Position numbers and translations under genes: made by a program | The notes under the pieces: generated by a model | Told to the model about the DNA's origin: nothing | Seen by the model: the letters and a program-made list of their open reading frames with translations, nothing else | Database searches by the model: none | Shown here: piece by piece, positions 34,401 through 43,168 of the stretch | Numbering within the stretch: the stretch's first letter is position 1 | Layout of the letters: each line of letters starts with the position of its first letter | Assembly: GCA_024637045.1 (NCBI GenBank) | Contig: JAGXFX010000019.1 | Coordinates: 1 to 64,000, forward strand | Direction of reading: 5' to 3' | Length of the DNA: 64,000 nucleotides | DNA from: Soehngenia sp. | GTDB taxonomy: Bacteria; Bacillota; Clostridia; Tissierellales; Tissierellaceae

Positions 34401-36398
34401 TTAGTCTTCCTTTGTAAGCTCTTCAACAGATGTATTAAAATCTCCAGCTTCATAAGCTTCTTCAGTTTCTTCTTTCTCAACAGCAGGAGCTTCTTCTTCT
34501 GAAGTCTCTTCAGGTTCTGCAGCATCCTTTGCACTAAGACTAATTTTCTTATCAGCTTCGTTAATTTCCGTAATTTTAACAGTTACCTTGTCTCCAACCT
34601 TTAGTACATCTGAAGGCTTCTCAACATGGTCCTTTGAAATCTGTGATACGTGAAGAAGTCCATCAACTCCCTTAATTACTCTGACGAATGCACCAAAGTC
34701 AAGAATATTTACTACTTCACCATCAATTACATCCCCAACCTTATATTCCTTAAGGAATATTATCCAAGGCTCTTCAGTAGTTTGTTTAAGGCCTAGTGAT
34801 ATTCTGTTCTTCTCTTTATCAAAGGCAAGAACCTTAACTTCTACATTATCTCCTTCTTTCAATACCTCTGAAGGATGCTTAACTCTGAACCAAGCAAGAT
34901 CTGAAATGTGAATAAGTCCATCAATTCCTCCAAGGTCAACAAAAGCTCCGAAGTCGGTAAGTCTTTGAACAACTCCTGTAAGAGTTATTCCTTCTTCGAT
35001 TGTCTCCCAAAGTTTAGCTCTCTTCTTCTCTACCTCAACCTTTTCAACAGCTTTTCTTGATAATATCATTCTTCTCTTTTGAATATCGAAATCTATAATT
35101 TTTGCACTTAAAGTTTGTCCCTTGAATTGATTAAGGTCTGATACATAATTCATTGATATTTGTGATGCAGGCATAAATCCATTCACACTATTAACAAGAA
35201 CCGTAAGTCCACCTTTTACAGCATTTAAAACTTTAACTTCTAGAATTTCTTCTTCTTTGTATGATTCTTCAAGAACTTCCCAGTCTTTTATAAAGTCAAC
35301 CCTCTTAGCTGAAAGTACAACATTACCCTCACCATCATCAAGTTTCATTACATATACGTCTATTTCATCTCCTACACTAAAAAGTTCTTTTGGATTTGGA
35401 TCTGACTCTTTTGTCATCTCGCTTTTAACAATAATTCCATCACTCTTGTAGTTGATGTTAACCATTACCTCATTGTTTGTTACATAAAGCACTGTTCCTT
35501 TCAGAACGTCACCTCTGTTGATCCTTTTAAAGGAACTCTCAATTGCTTCCATCATTTCATCTTGATTATAATTCTCCATTACCTTAACAGCCTCCTTAAT
35601 TATCCAATCAGGTGTTGAAGCACCTGCGGTTATACCTATTGTATTAAAATTTTGTAGCTCTTGTAAAGCTAATTCTTCAATAGTTTCTATATGAAATACA
35701 TTTTTGCAGTATTTACTGCTAATCTCAGCCAATTTGATTGTATTTGAGCTGTGCTTTCCACCAATTACTATCATTGCATCAGCTTTTTTTGAGACATCTT
35801 CAGCAGCTTCCTGCCTCAGTTTGGTAGCGGTGCAAATGGTGTTGAATAAGACAACCTTATCTGACTTTTCCTCGACAATTCTACTAAGTTCAATAAACTT
35901 GTCAAGTCTGTTTGTTGTTTGTGATACAACACAGGATTTGTCCATACTGGGTAACTCCAAAGCTTCATCACGGCTATTTACTATATATGCTTTGTCTTCG
36001 CACCAACCATTTATACCAATTACTTCTGGATGCTCTCTGTCTCCAATTATTACTATGTTATAGCCATCCGAGCAGTAATCTTCGACTCTTTTGTGAACAG
36101 CCTTTACGTAAGGGCAGGTACAGTCAACCAAATGTAATTCTGATTCTTCAATCTCTTTAATGACATCTTTAGAGACGCCGTGTGATCTTACTATTATTCT
36201 TCCTTCTGGAATCTCTGAGAAGGCATCAATTGTCTCAAGTCCTTTGTCTTCCAGTGACTTTACTACCTGCGGGTTATGAATCAGTGGTCCATAAGAATAT
36301 ACCTTTAATCCATCCTGGGACAATTCATATTCTGTCATTTTGACTGCTCTGTCTACTCCGAAACAGAATCCTGCATTCTCAGCCAATATAATTTCCAA
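34401..36398 (-). CDS. ispH: IspH (HMBPP reductase) fused to ribosomal-protein-S1-like domains
   Basis: 665 residues. Residues 1-280 are IspH/LytB, the 4Fe-4S enzyme making IPP and DMAPP in the last step of the MEP pathway. The cluster cysteines are Cys12 in 'ENAGFCFGVDRAV', the one in 'LVDCTCPYV' and the one in 'NTICTATKLRQ'. Four S1 RNA-binding repeats follow (about 300-370, 385-450, 470-540, 555-625), e.g. 'LTGVVQRLTDFGAFVDLGG' and 'IDGEVVNILDFGAFVRVI'. An acidic tail closes the chain. Fused IspH-S1 proteins are standard in Clostridia and replace a separate rpsA. It starts three bases after plsC; the order cmk-plsC-ispH/rpsA echoes the widespread cmk-rpsA pairing. Confidence 0.95.
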   Translation of the reverse strand: MEIILAENAGFCFGVDRAVKMTEYELSQDGLKVYSYGPLIHNPQVVKSLEDKGLETIDAFSEIPEGRIIVRSHGVSKDVIKEIEESELHLVDCTCPYVKAVHKRVEDYCSDGYNIVIIGDREHPEVIGINGWCEDKAYIVNSRDEALELPSMDKSCVVSQTTNRLDKFIELSRIVEEKSDKVVLFNTICTATKLRQEAAEDVSKKADAMIVIGGKHSSNTIKLAEISSKYCKNVFHIETIEELALQELQNFNTIGITAGASTPDWIIKEAVKVMENYNQDEMMEAIESSFKRINRGDVLKGTVLYVTNNEVMVNINYKSDGIIVKSEMTKESDPNPKELFSVGDEIDVYVMKLDDGEGNVVLSAKRVDFIKDWEVLEESYKEEEILEVKVLNAVKGGLTVLVNSVNGFMPASQISMNYVSDLNQFKGQTLSAKIIDFDIQKRRMILSRKAVEKVEVEKKRAKLWETIEEGITLTGVVQRLTDFGAFVDLGGIDGLIHISDLAWFRVKHPSEVLKEGDNVEVKVLAFDKEKNRISLGLKQTTEEPWIIFLKEYKVGDVIDGEVVNILDFGAFVRVIKGVDGLLHVSQISKDHVEKPSDVLKVGDKVTVKITEINEADKKISLSAKDAAEPEETSEEEAPAVEKEETEEAYEAGDFNTSVEELTKED

Positions 36399-36401
36399 TT
36401 C

Positions 36402-36980
36402 TTAGCCTCCCAACTTATATATCTTAGCCAGAATTTCCTGGCTTATATTGCTATATTCCTCATTGCCCAACTTACCAGTGTACTCTTTGTGATACTCTAG
36501 AGGTTCACCAATAGTTATTCTTAATATGCTGAACAATTTATAACTACCCTCGATATAAACCGGTAAAACGGGTGCCTTTGATTTCATTGCCAATAAAGCT
36601 ACTCCGGCCTTTGCATTCTCCGGATTAAATTCCTTTACCCGAGTTCCCTCAGGAAAGATTCCCAGTACCTTTTCTGCCTTCAGTATTCTCAAAGCAGTTT
36701 TTACAGCTGAAATATCAGCAACTTGCCTGTCTACTGGAAATACTCCAAGCCAGCTGAGTGATGCTTTAAGTAATTTGTTCTCAAAAAGCTCCTTTTTACC
36801 CATCCATGCAATTTTCCTTGGAAATACTGATGCTAAAATCAGTGGATCCCAATTGCTTTTATGATTGGAGCAAAGGACAAGCCTGCCACTTACTGGAATT
36901 TGCTCTTTGCCTTCAACTTTAATTCTAAAAACAAAATTGAAAATAACAAAGGCAATAGCTTTTACCAATGAATAAAACAA
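36402..36980 (-). CDS. plsC: 1-acyl-sn-glycerol-3-phosphate acyltransferase
   Basis: 192 residues. A membrane-associated PlsC-family acyltransferase that makes phosphatidic acid. The catalytic HxxxxD motif is 'NHKSNWDP' and the glycerophosphate-binding motif is 'GIFPEGTRVKEF', with 'AKAGVALLAMKSKAPVLPVY' beyond. A hydrophobic N-terminal segment anchors it to the membrane. The start appears to be TTG at 36980, preceded by GGGGGAG at the end of cmk, two bases after the cmk stop. It probably supplies phospholipid precursors together with pgsA. Confidence 0.9.
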   Translation of the reverse strand: MFYSLVKAIAFVIFNFVFRIKVEGKEQIPVSGRLVLCSNHKSNWDPLILASVFPRKIAWMGKKELFENKLLKASLSWLGVFPVDRQVADISAVKTALRILKAEKVLGIFPEGTRVKEFNPENAKAGVALLAMKSKAPVLPVYIEGSYKLFSILRITIGEPLEYHKEYTGKLGNEEYSNISQEILAKIYKLGG

Positions 36981-36982
36981 TC

Positions 36983-37645
36983 CTATTCTCCCCCCTTTAC
37001 CAGGTCGATAATCATGTCAACAGTTTCTTCGATGCTAAGATCGGTTGTATCTACAAGTACTGAATCTTCAGTTCTTGTAAGAGGTGACTCTTCTCTGGTG
37101 CTGTCAATTTCATCCCGTCTTCTGATATTCTCAATGACACTTTGGAGGGTTATGTCTTGTACACCCTTGTTCATTAATTCCAGATATCTTCTGTTACCTC
37201 TTTCTTCAACCGATGCCGTGACATAAAACTTATAATCTGCTTTTGGCAGAACAACTGTTGTTATATCCCGGCCATCCATCACTACAGATTTACTTGCCGC
37301 CATCTTTTGTTGAAGCGATACCATCTTTGACCTCACTTCCTTGATGCTGGCAATATAAGAGACATTATCGCTGATACGATTGTCTCTAATTTCATCGTCA
37401 ATCATTTTACCATCAAGGTAAATTTGATTGTCAACGAAATATATATCAGTAGAATCAAGAAGAGATTTTACCTCATTCTGATTTTCAGGATCAAGATTAT
37501 TTTGCAGTACTTTCAGGGTATAGGCTCTATACATGGCTCCTGTATCAATATATTCAAAGTTTAGCTTCTTAGCCACAATCTTAGCTACTGTGCTCTTTCC
37601 AGCTCCAGCAGGTCCATCTATCGCAATAGAATAATTCCTGGTCAT
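36983..37645 (-). CDS. cmk: Cytidylate kinase
   Basis: 220 residues. Phosphorylates CMP and dCMP with ATP. The P-loop is 'IDGPAGAGKST' (residues 10-19), followed by 'YIDTGAMYRAYTLKVLQ', 'MDGRDITTVVLPKADYKFYV' and 'RRRDEIDSTREESPL', all diagnostic. The start at 37645 has the SD GGAGG seven bases upstream; an extension to 37693 runs through the upstream terminator-like stem and is rejected. First gene of the cmk-plsC-ispH/rpsA operon, behind an unusually long structured leader. Confidence 0.95.
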   Translation of the reverse strand: MTRNYSIAIDGPAGAGKSTVAKIVAKKLNFEYIDTGAMYRAYTLKVLQNNLDPENQNEVKSLLDSTDIYFVDNQIYLDGKMIDDEIRDNRISDNVSYIASIKEVRSKMVSLQQKMAASKSVVMDGRDITTVVLPKADYKFYVTASVEERGNRRYLELMNKGVQDITLQSVIENIRRRDEIDSTREESPLTRTEDSVLVDTTDLSIEETVDMIIDLVKGGE

Positions 37646-37654
37646 AATCTGCCT

Positions 37655-37917
37655 CCGTATAAAAAAGAATAACCACCGCGAGGTGGCTTGCAATCAAGTA
37701 GCGTTTAAGGCCTAAGACTATTGACATCTCCAGAATTTAAATTCCAGAGTTAGACTCGGTCCAGATATATTGTAGCAGAAAAAATCATGCTGATAACCTT
37801 ATCCATATTAAATGGTTTCGTCGTCAATCTTCCTCATAATCCATTCCCCTCATATGAAAATGGATTCTTATCTACAGTAATAGCCCTCTTATATACTACA
37901 GTTCCACAAACTCTCCT
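37655..37917 (-). promoter_or_regulatory. Long structured cmk leader with attenuator-like hairpin
   Basis: About 270 bases lie between the predicted transcription start and cmk. A hairpin AATCCATT/AATGGATT occurs in the first half. The last part has CCACC-TCGC-GGTGG (37673-37686) followed by TTATTCTTTTTT, ending only about ten bases before the SD. The segment at 37755-37762 (GGACCGAG on the - strand) can pair with part of that stem, an antiterminator-like alternative. It matches no riboswitch class I can recognise. Confidence 0.5.
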
Positions 37918-37922
37918 AACTA

Positions 37923-37951
37923 ATTATATAATAAATACGCCATATAAACAA
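37923..37951 (-). promoter_or_regulatory. Predicted promoter of the cmk operon
   Basis: On the - strand TTGTTT (37946-37951), 17-base spacer, TATAAT (37923-37928), just beyond the stop of the upstream flavoprotein gene. Confidence 0.6.
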
Positions 37952-37956
37952 GTTAT

Positions 37957-39177
37957 TTATGCATTTATTCCAGCCAAATATCCGGTTGAATAAGCTATTT
38001 GAAGATTATATCCTCCCGTGAGTGCATCAATGTCAATAATCTCTCCTGCAAAGAATAAACCAGGGATTATTTTTGACTCCATAGTAGATGGATTTATTTC
38101 CTTTACATTGATTCCTCCTGATGTAACAATTCCTTCCTCAATTGGTCTGAACCCCTTGAAATGGAGAGGGAAATTTTTTAATGCTTCAACAAGTTGCTCT
38201 CTTTCATCTTTGGTGATCTGGTGAACTACTTTTTCAGGATAAATCCCGGATGATTCGATAACCCACGGAATGAGCTTTTGTGGCAACAAATCATTTAAAG
38301 CATTTTTAAGCTGTTTATTGCTGTACTCTGTAAAATCTCTAATAATCCTGGCATCCAGCTTCTCTCTGTCAAGTGCAGGCTTAAGGTCCAGAGCTAGTCT
38401 AAGTTTTGATTTAACGTTATTTATATAGTTGCTTATTGAAAGTACAATTGGACCTGAAATTCCGTAATGTGTAAATATCATTTCTCCAAATTCACTGTGG
38501 ACTTCCTTTTTACCAGAATAAGCAGTCAAGGAAACATTTCGCAGGGACAAACCCATTAAGTCGTTAATCCAAGAATCATTTAACTCAATAGGTACTAGAC
38601 TTGGTCTTAAATCTGTGACAGTGTGCCCCAGAGATTTGGCGAATAAATACCCATCTCCTGTTGATCCGGTAGCGGGATAGCTCTTGCCTCCTGTTGTGAT
38701 AATAAGCCTGTCAAATTGATAGCTTTCATCATCCTTAATGAATACTTTGAAACTCTTGCCATCAAACTTGATGTGGGTCACATTTGAATTTAATTTAATA
38801 TCGACGTCTGAATCATTCAGATACTTTTTAAAAGCTTTTATTACATCACTTGATTTGTCAGTTTCTGGAAATACTCTGTTTCCTCTTTCAATCTTCAATT
38901 TCAAACCATATTTTTGAAGCAATTCCATTATGGCATTATTGTCAAAAGTATACAGACTGCTATATAAGAAATTATTGTTGGTAACTACGTTATCAAAAAA
39001 TTCCTCAATGGGTGCAGCATTTGTTATATTGCACCTTCCTTTACCTGTTATAAACAGTTTTTTTCCCAATTGGTCGTTCTTTTCAATTAATGTAACATCA
39101 TGCCCATTGCTTGCAGCAGCTCCAGCAGCCATAATTCCTGCCGGTCCTCCTCCAATGATTCCAATCTTTAATTTCAT
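37957..39177 (-). CDS. NAD(P)/FAD-dependent oxidoreductase, HI0933/BaiN family
   Basis: 406 residues. The N-terminal Rossmann motif 'IGIIGGGPAGIMAAGAAASN' and 'LIEKNDQLGKKLFITGKGRC' ('GKGRCN') are the family signature. 'ITTGGKSYPATGSTGDGY' and the C-terminal FAD contact 'GLFFAGEIIDIDALTGGYNL' follow. Family members include the bile-acid dehydroxylation flavoprotein BaiN and E. coli YhiN; physiological substrates are mostly unknown. It usually precedes cmk in Clostridia, as here. The start at 39177 follows SD GGAGAGG; the longer frame to 39282 has no site. Confidence 0.88.
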   Translation of the reverse strand: MKLKIGIIGGGPAGIMAAGAAASNGHDVTLIEKNDQLGKKLFITGKGRCNITNAAPIEEFFDNVVTNNNFLYSSLYTFDNNAIMELLQKYGLKLKIERGNRVFPETDKSSDVIKAFKKYLNDSDVDIKLNSNVTHIKFDGKSFKVFIKDDESYQFDRLIITTGGKSYPATGSTGDGYLFAKSLGHTVTDLRPSLVPIELNDSWINDLMGLSLRNVSLTAYSGKKEVHSEFGEMIFTHYGISGPIVLSISNYINNVKSKLRLALDLKPALDREKLDARIIRDFTEYSNKQLKNALNDLLPQKLIPWVIESSGIYPEKVVHQITKDEREQLVEALKNFPLHFKGFRPIEEGIVTSGGINVKEINPSTMESKIIPGLFFAGEIIDIDALTGGYNLQIAYSTGYLAGINA

Positions 39178-39294
39178 AAAAATCCTCTCCTTAAAAACCC
39201 TCATTAAAAGAATAATAACACAAAAGCAAAAAAATTGCTTATCATTTATGATATTATTATCTATGACACTTTTACTATTCATTATATAATTACA

Positions 39295-39325
39295 TAAAAA
39301 ATCCGCTGCTTTTTACACAGCGGAT
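39295..39325 (-). terminator. Terminator after rpiR gene
   Basis: On the - strand ATCCGCTG/CAGCGGAT arms (39318-39325, 39301-39308) followed by TTTTTTA. Confidence 0.85.
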
Positions 39326-39347
39326 CATAAAAACTAGAATTTATTTT

Positions 39348-40214
39348 TTATATGCTATTTTGATCGTATATGCTATAAGTTTTCCAGACATGTTCCAACT
39401 CTTCAAAGTATGGTGTAATATCTTCCTTCTTCTCACTGCCTAATGCAATTATAAATGCATTAATCAAGCTCATTGGAGCAACCAGCGAATCCACGAATGA
39501 TAACATGTCACTTCTTGCAATAATGCTTACATCTGACTTGTCTGAAGCAGGTGAAATAAGACTGTCTGTAAAACTGATAACTCTACAACCCTTATTCTTG
39601 GTATAATCAAGTGCTTCCAGTGTCCTCTTGGAATACCTTGGATATGTCAGACAGATAATTATATCCTCTTCCGTCACCTTTGCAAGTTGCTCGAATATAT
39701 CGTTGGCTCCTGGTTGCACAAGTCTTACATTATCAAATATGAAGCTCATATAAAAAGCCATATATCCCGATAAAAATGAAGAACTCCGAAGACCCATAAT
39801 ATAGATCTGTTTAGCTTTTAATGTCATGTCAACTGCATTGTAAAACTTGTCAAAATCAATCTCAGAAAGAGTCTTTCTAAGATTCTCAACATCTTTTTCC
39901 ATTACTTTTACTATGGAATGTTCAGTCTTGGAATAATCTTCAGATAAGTTCAACCTTTGAACAGTAGTCAGCTTGTTTCTGATTAATTCCTGAAGTTCTC
40001 TCTGCAGTTCTTTATAACCAGAATAACCCAGCGCATTGGCAAACCTAACCACAGTTGATTCACTTATGTTCAAATTTTTGCCAAGGCTTGCAGCGGTCAT
40101 AAATGCAGCCTTGTCATAATGATTAATCATGTACTCGGCAATAATCTTCTGACCCTTGCTCAGTCTGGAATAGTTATCCTGAATATTCTGTATTACATTT
40201 TGATTTGACACCAT
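39348..40214 (-). CDS. MurR/RpiR family transcriptional regulator
   Basis: 288 residues. The N-terminal RpiR helix-turn-helix is clear ('SRLSKGQKIIAEYMINHYDK', 'LNISESTVVRFANALGYSGY'). A SIS sugar-phosphate-binding domain begins near residue 125 ('AKQIYIMGLRSSSFLSGYMA', 'DIIICLTYPRYSKRTLEALD'). RpiR proteins usually sense phosphosugars. This one is the last gene after the ferredoxin oxidoreductase set, 15 bases downstream of the gamma-subunit gene, which suggests co-transcription and perhaps control of that operon by a carbon signal. Effector unknown. Confidence 0.88.
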   Translation of the reverse strand: MVSNQNVIQNIQDNYSRLSKGQKIIAEYMINHYDKAAFMTAASLGKNLNISESTVVRFANALGYSGYKELQRELQELIRNKLTTVQRLNLSEDYSKTEHSIVKVMEKDVENLRKTLSEIDFDKFYNAVDMTLKAKQIYIMGLRSSSFLSGYMAFYMSFIFDNVRLVQPGANDIFEQLAKVTEEDIIICLTYPRYSKRTLEALDYTKNKGCRVISFTDSLISPASDKSDVSIIARSDMLSFVDSLVAPMSLINAFIIALGSEKKEDITPYFEELEHVWKTYSIYDQNSI

Positions 40215-40229
40215 CAGACAACAACCTTT

Positions 40230-40757
40230 CTACTTAACAAGTTCATAGCCTTCTTTTAAGGCTACTTTGTTCAATTCTTCAGTTCCCTTGGGCACTCTTG
40301 AAAGAACCGCTTTTTGAAGGGATTCCTGAGAAACTATACTGGTAATACTATGAATTGCACCAAGAGCGATTATATTTGCAACCATTGGTTTTCCGAGCTT
40401 AGTAGTTGCTGTTGAAAGTATTGGAATGCTAAATATTTTGATATCGTCTCTTTCAGGAGTCACCACTGAATCATCTATTACAAGTATTCCACCAGGTTTA
40501 AGTGTCTCCAAATATTTATCACAGGAAAGTTGTGTCAAGGATAATAACAAATCACAACGTCCTACCTTTGGAAAAGATATTTCTTCATCACTTATAATAA
40601 CTTCTGCCTTACTAGCGCCTCCTCTTGCTTCTGGCCCGTAGGACTGTGACTGGAGGGCATTTTTGCCATCTAGAATGGCTGCTTCAGCAAGAATTATTCC
40701 CCCTGTTATCAGACCTTGTCCACCGGCACCTGAAAATCTCAATTCCCAACGTTTCAT
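40230..40757 (-). CDS. korC: 2-oxoacid:ferredoxin oxidoreductase, gamma subunit
   Basis: 175 residues. 'WELRFSGAGGQGLITGGIIL' and 'YGPEARGGASKAEVIISDEE' are the signatures of the gamma (PFOR-gamma/EKR-less) subunit. Together with the alpha, beta and ferredoxin-like subunits encoded immediately upstream it forms a heterotetrameric enzyme. That enzyme reversibly decarboxylates a 2-oxoacid to an acyl-CoA while reducing ferredoxin. 2-oxoglutarate is the likeliest substrate from the subunit layout; a branched-chain 2-oxoacid is possible. Starts one base after the beta-subunit stop. Confidence 0.88.
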   Translation of the reverse strand: MKRWELRFSGAGGQGLITGGIILAEAAILDGKNALQSQSYGPEARGGASKAEVIISDEEISFPKVGRCDLLLSLTQLSCDKYLETLKPGGILVIDDSVVTPERDDIKIFSIPILSTATTKLGKPMVANIIALGAIHSITSIVSQESLQKAVLSRVPKGTEELNKVALKEGYELVK

Positions 40758-40758
40758 A

Positions 40759-41580
40759 TTAGCCCTCCTTCCTTACTGATGCTATAAGCTTGCCATATTC
40801 CTCAGTATATTCAGGTCTCACTATATTGTGTAACTCACCTATCACAAACTTTCCTTCTTTTTTCTCTTCAGGAAGTTTGTCCCAGGCAACTTTATTTATT
40901 GCACTTTCCTTAAGATAAGTTGTCATATCAACAGCAGTACCTTTTTTATTTTTTCTACCATAGTATGTTGGACATGTTGACATAGCCTCAATAAATGAGA
41001 ATCCTTTATTCTCTATACCTGCAATTATGTTTTTTTCAAGCATATTTGCAGCAAAAATTGTTCCCTTTGCTACGTATGATGCTCCTGCTGCTTTTGCAAG
41101 ATTGCATAGATCAAAGTTTGGATCAATGCTTCCATAAGGAGCAGTTGTTCCTTTGTCACCAGTTGGTGTTGTTGGTGAGAACTGTCCTCCAGTCATCCCG
41201 TAAGTATTATTGTTAAAAACGATTGTCGTAATATCAATATTTCTTCTTGCAGCATGTATAAGGTGGTTTCCACCTATTGCAGAAGAGTCTCCATCTCCAG
41301 TAACTACGATGACTTTAAGCTCAGGATTTGCCATCTTTATACCAGTTGCAAATGCAAGTGCTCTTCCGTGAGTAGTGTGAAGAGTATTGAAGTCCAAATA
41401 ACCCGGTGCTCTTGAGGAACAACCTATACCCGATACAATACAGACGTTGTCCTTATCAAGACCAAGTGTGTCAATAGCTTTTACCAATGCCCTTGTAACA
41501 ATTCCATTACCGCAACCAGGACACCATATATGAGGCAGATTCTGGGTTCTAAAATACTTATTTACTAATTCACTAGGCAT
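40759..41580 (-). CDS. korB: 2-oxoacid:ferredoxin oxidoreductase, beta subunit
   Basis: 273 residues; binds thiamine diphosphate. 'HIWCPGCGNGIVTRALVKAI' begins the subunit, 'VSGIGCSSRAPGYLDFNTLH' follows. The TPP motif is 'VVTGDGDSSAIGGNHLIHAA' through 'FNNNTYGMTGGQFSPTTP'. The cysteine set is that of four-subunit KorB/VorB enzymes. The first eight bases overlap the end of korA; SD AAGGAGGA. Confidence 0.9.
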   Translation of the reverse strand: MPSELVNKYFRTQNLPHIWCPGCGNGIVTRALVKAIDTLGLDKDNVCIVSGIGCSSRAPGYLDFNTLHTTHGRALAFATGIKMANPELKVIVVTGDGDSSAIGGNHLIHAARRNIDITTIVFNNNTYGMTGGQFSPTTPTGDKGTTAPYGSIDPNFDLCNLAKAAGASYVAKGTIFAANMLEKNIIAGIENKGFSFIEAMSTCPTYYGRKNKKGTAVDMTTYLKESAINKVAWDKLPEEKKEGKFVIGELHNIVRPEYTEEYGKLIASVRKEG

Positions 41581-42709
41581 TTTGATCCTCCTTCACAACT
41601 GCTACAATCTCATCAGGAGTGATAATATCTCCATTTATTTTTCCATATTTATTAACCTTTGTATGCTTTCCAGCAATTCTGTCAACTTCAAGAAAATACT
41701 GACCAGCATTCAACTCAACTACGAAAATTTTCTTCATTTTTTTGCCAAGTTCTTCTAGTTGATCTTCAGCAGAAGGCCAAATGGTAATCGGTCTGAAAAG
41801 ACCTACTTTATAACCTTGACTTCTCAATGAATCTACTGCGCTTTTAGCAGATCTGGCAATTGATCCAAATGAAACGATTGCTATGTCAGCGTCATCCAAC
41901 ATATATTCCTCATACGTTACAATATCTTCTTTATTATTCTCAATTTTATCAATCAGTCTGTTCAGAAGTTTATCAGCTACCAGTTCATTCCCTGAAGGAA
42001 ATCCTGTCTCGTCATGAACAAGTCCAGTCACGTGGTATCTGTATCCTTCTCCAAATGCTGCCATCTCAGGAACAACATCTCCATCCTGAACTTTAAAAGC
42101 CTTGTATTCTGAAGGTGAGCAAGTCGGTTTTTTTCTGTCTATTATTTCAACATCGTCATTTTCTGGGATTTCAATTTTTTCTCGCATGTGACCGATGATT
42201 TCATCCAATAGCAATATTACAGGTGTTCTATATTTTTCAGCCAGATTAAATGCTCTAATTGTCGTATAGTAGATTTCCTTTACAGATGATGGATAAAGAA
42301 CTATTATCGAATGGTCTCCATGAGTTCCCCATCGAGCCTGCATTATGTCTCCCTGTGCAGGTGAAGTAGGAAGGCCAGTACTTGGACCACTTCTTTGAAC
42401 ATTTACTATTACACATGGAGTTTCAGTAATAATACCGTACCCGATATTTTCCTGCTTGAGACTAAATCCAGGACCTGAAGTTGCTGTCATAGATTTAAGA
42501 CCAGCCAATGATCCTCCCAGTGTTGCCGCAATACCAGCGATTTCATCTTCCATCTGTATGAATTTTCCTCCTACTTTTGGCAATTCCTCGGCTGATAATT
42601 CAGCGATTTCAGTAGAAGGTGTAATAGGATATCCTGCATAAAACTTCATTCCAGCCTTAAGTGCTCCGGCGACGCAGGCTTCATTACCCTGCATTAATTT
42701 TACAGTCAT
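41573..42709 (-). CDS. korA: 2-oxoacid:ferredoxin oxidoreductase, alpha subunit
   Basis: 378 residues. The PFOR domain I features are 'QGNEACVAGALKAGMKFYAG', 'YPITPSTEIAE', 'FIQMEDEIAGIAATLGGSLA' and 'TATSGPGFSLKQENIGYG', continuing with 'QRSGPSTGLPTSPAQGD'. Domain II closes with 'VGLFRPITIWPS'. The start at 42709 follows GGGAGGA and lies two bases past the ferredoxin-subunit stop. It supplies the catalytic Glu and substrate pocket to the complex. Closest in pattern to KorA of 2-oxoglutarate oxidoreductases, but not decisive. Confidence 0.9.
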   Translation of the reverse strand: MTVKLMQGNEACVAGALKAGMKFYAGYPITPSTEIAELSAEELPKVGGKFIQMEDEIAGIAATLGGSLAGLKSMTATSGPGFSLKQENIGYGIITETPCVIVNVQRSGPSTGLPTSPAQGDIMQARWGTHGDHSIIVLYPSSVKEIYYTTIRAFNLAEKYRTPVILLLDEIIGHMREKIEIPENDDVEIIDRKKPTCSPSEYKAFKVQDGDVVPEMAAFGEGYRYHVTGLVHDETGFPSGNELVADKLLNRLIDKIENNKEDIVTYEEYMLDDADIAIVSFGSIARSAKSAVDSLRSQGYKVGLFRPITIWPSAEDQLEELGKKMKKIFVVELNAGQYFLEVDRIAGKHTKVNKYGKINGDIITPDEIVAVVKEDQNA

Positions 42710-42711
42710 CT

Positions 42712-42912
42712 TTATTCCTCCCTTAAGTAAATTGCATAATCCGGACAACGCAATTCACATTGGCCACACTTTATGCATGCTTCCAGATCCACAATCTCCA
42801 CTTTACCATCTTTCAAAGCAAGAACACTTTTAGGACAATATGCTACGCAAATGCCACAGCCCTTGCACCATTCTTTTTCAACGGTAACGATTTTTTCCTT
42901 CTTATCTGGCAT
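42712..42912 (-). CDS. korD: Ferredoxin-like delta subunit (two 4Fe-4S clusters)
   Basis: 66 residues. Two cluster motifs are complete: 'CKGCGICVAYCP' and 'CIKCGQCELRCP'. A small electron-transfer subunit for the 2-oxoacid oxidoreductase whose other subunits follow. It is the first gene of the korDABC-rpiR operon, with SD GGAGGG and a good promoter upstream. Confidence 0.9.
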   Translation of the reverse strand: MPDKKEKIVTVEKEWCKGCGICVAYCPKSVLALKDGKVEIVDLEACIKCGQCELRCPDYAIYLREE

Positions 42913-42950
42913 CGTTTTCCCTCCTATAGGTAACTTGTTTGCTTAACTAA

Positions 42951-42979
42951 ATAATAACAAAGTAAGGAGTGTTTTGCAA
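42951..42979 (-). promoter_or_regulatory. Predicted promoter of the kor operon
   Basis: On the - strand TTGCAA (42974-42979), 17-base spacer, TATTAT (42951-42956). The upstream region 43002-43042 contains nested inverted repeats (CGTTCAAT..ATTGAA and GTTTG-CTTT-CAAAC) that could be an operator. Confidence 0.6.
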
Positions 42980-43088
42980 GATTTATTTCATAATTTACCA
43001 ACGTTCAATGTTTTTTGCAAGTTTGCTTTCAAACGATTGAATATATGGACATTAAGATACCTTGTTTTTTAATAATAATTTTACATTT

Positions 43089-43139
43089 TGACAAAAAAAC
43101 AAGCCCATCTAGACTGAAATTTGTCAATTGGGCTTGTTT
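43089..43139 (-). terminator. Terminator after the carboxyltransferase gene
   Basis: On the - strand AAACAAGCCC/GGGCTTGTTT arms (43130-43139, 43097-43106) followed by TTTTTTTG. Confidence 0.88.
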
Positions 43140-43168
43140 GAATTTGTATGTCAAATCAGTTAACTTTT

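Noticed and set aside
34343-34534. Lysine/leucine-rich 63-residue - strand frame
   Set aside because: It overlaps the acidic tail of ispH-rpsA in another frame and runs through the terminator; its composition is a by-product of the Glu codons.
37655-37917. T-box leader for the cmk operon
   Set aside because: The hallmark G-G-T-G-G-N-A-C-C-G-C-G element is absent and the genes have no amino-acid or tRNA-synthetase link.
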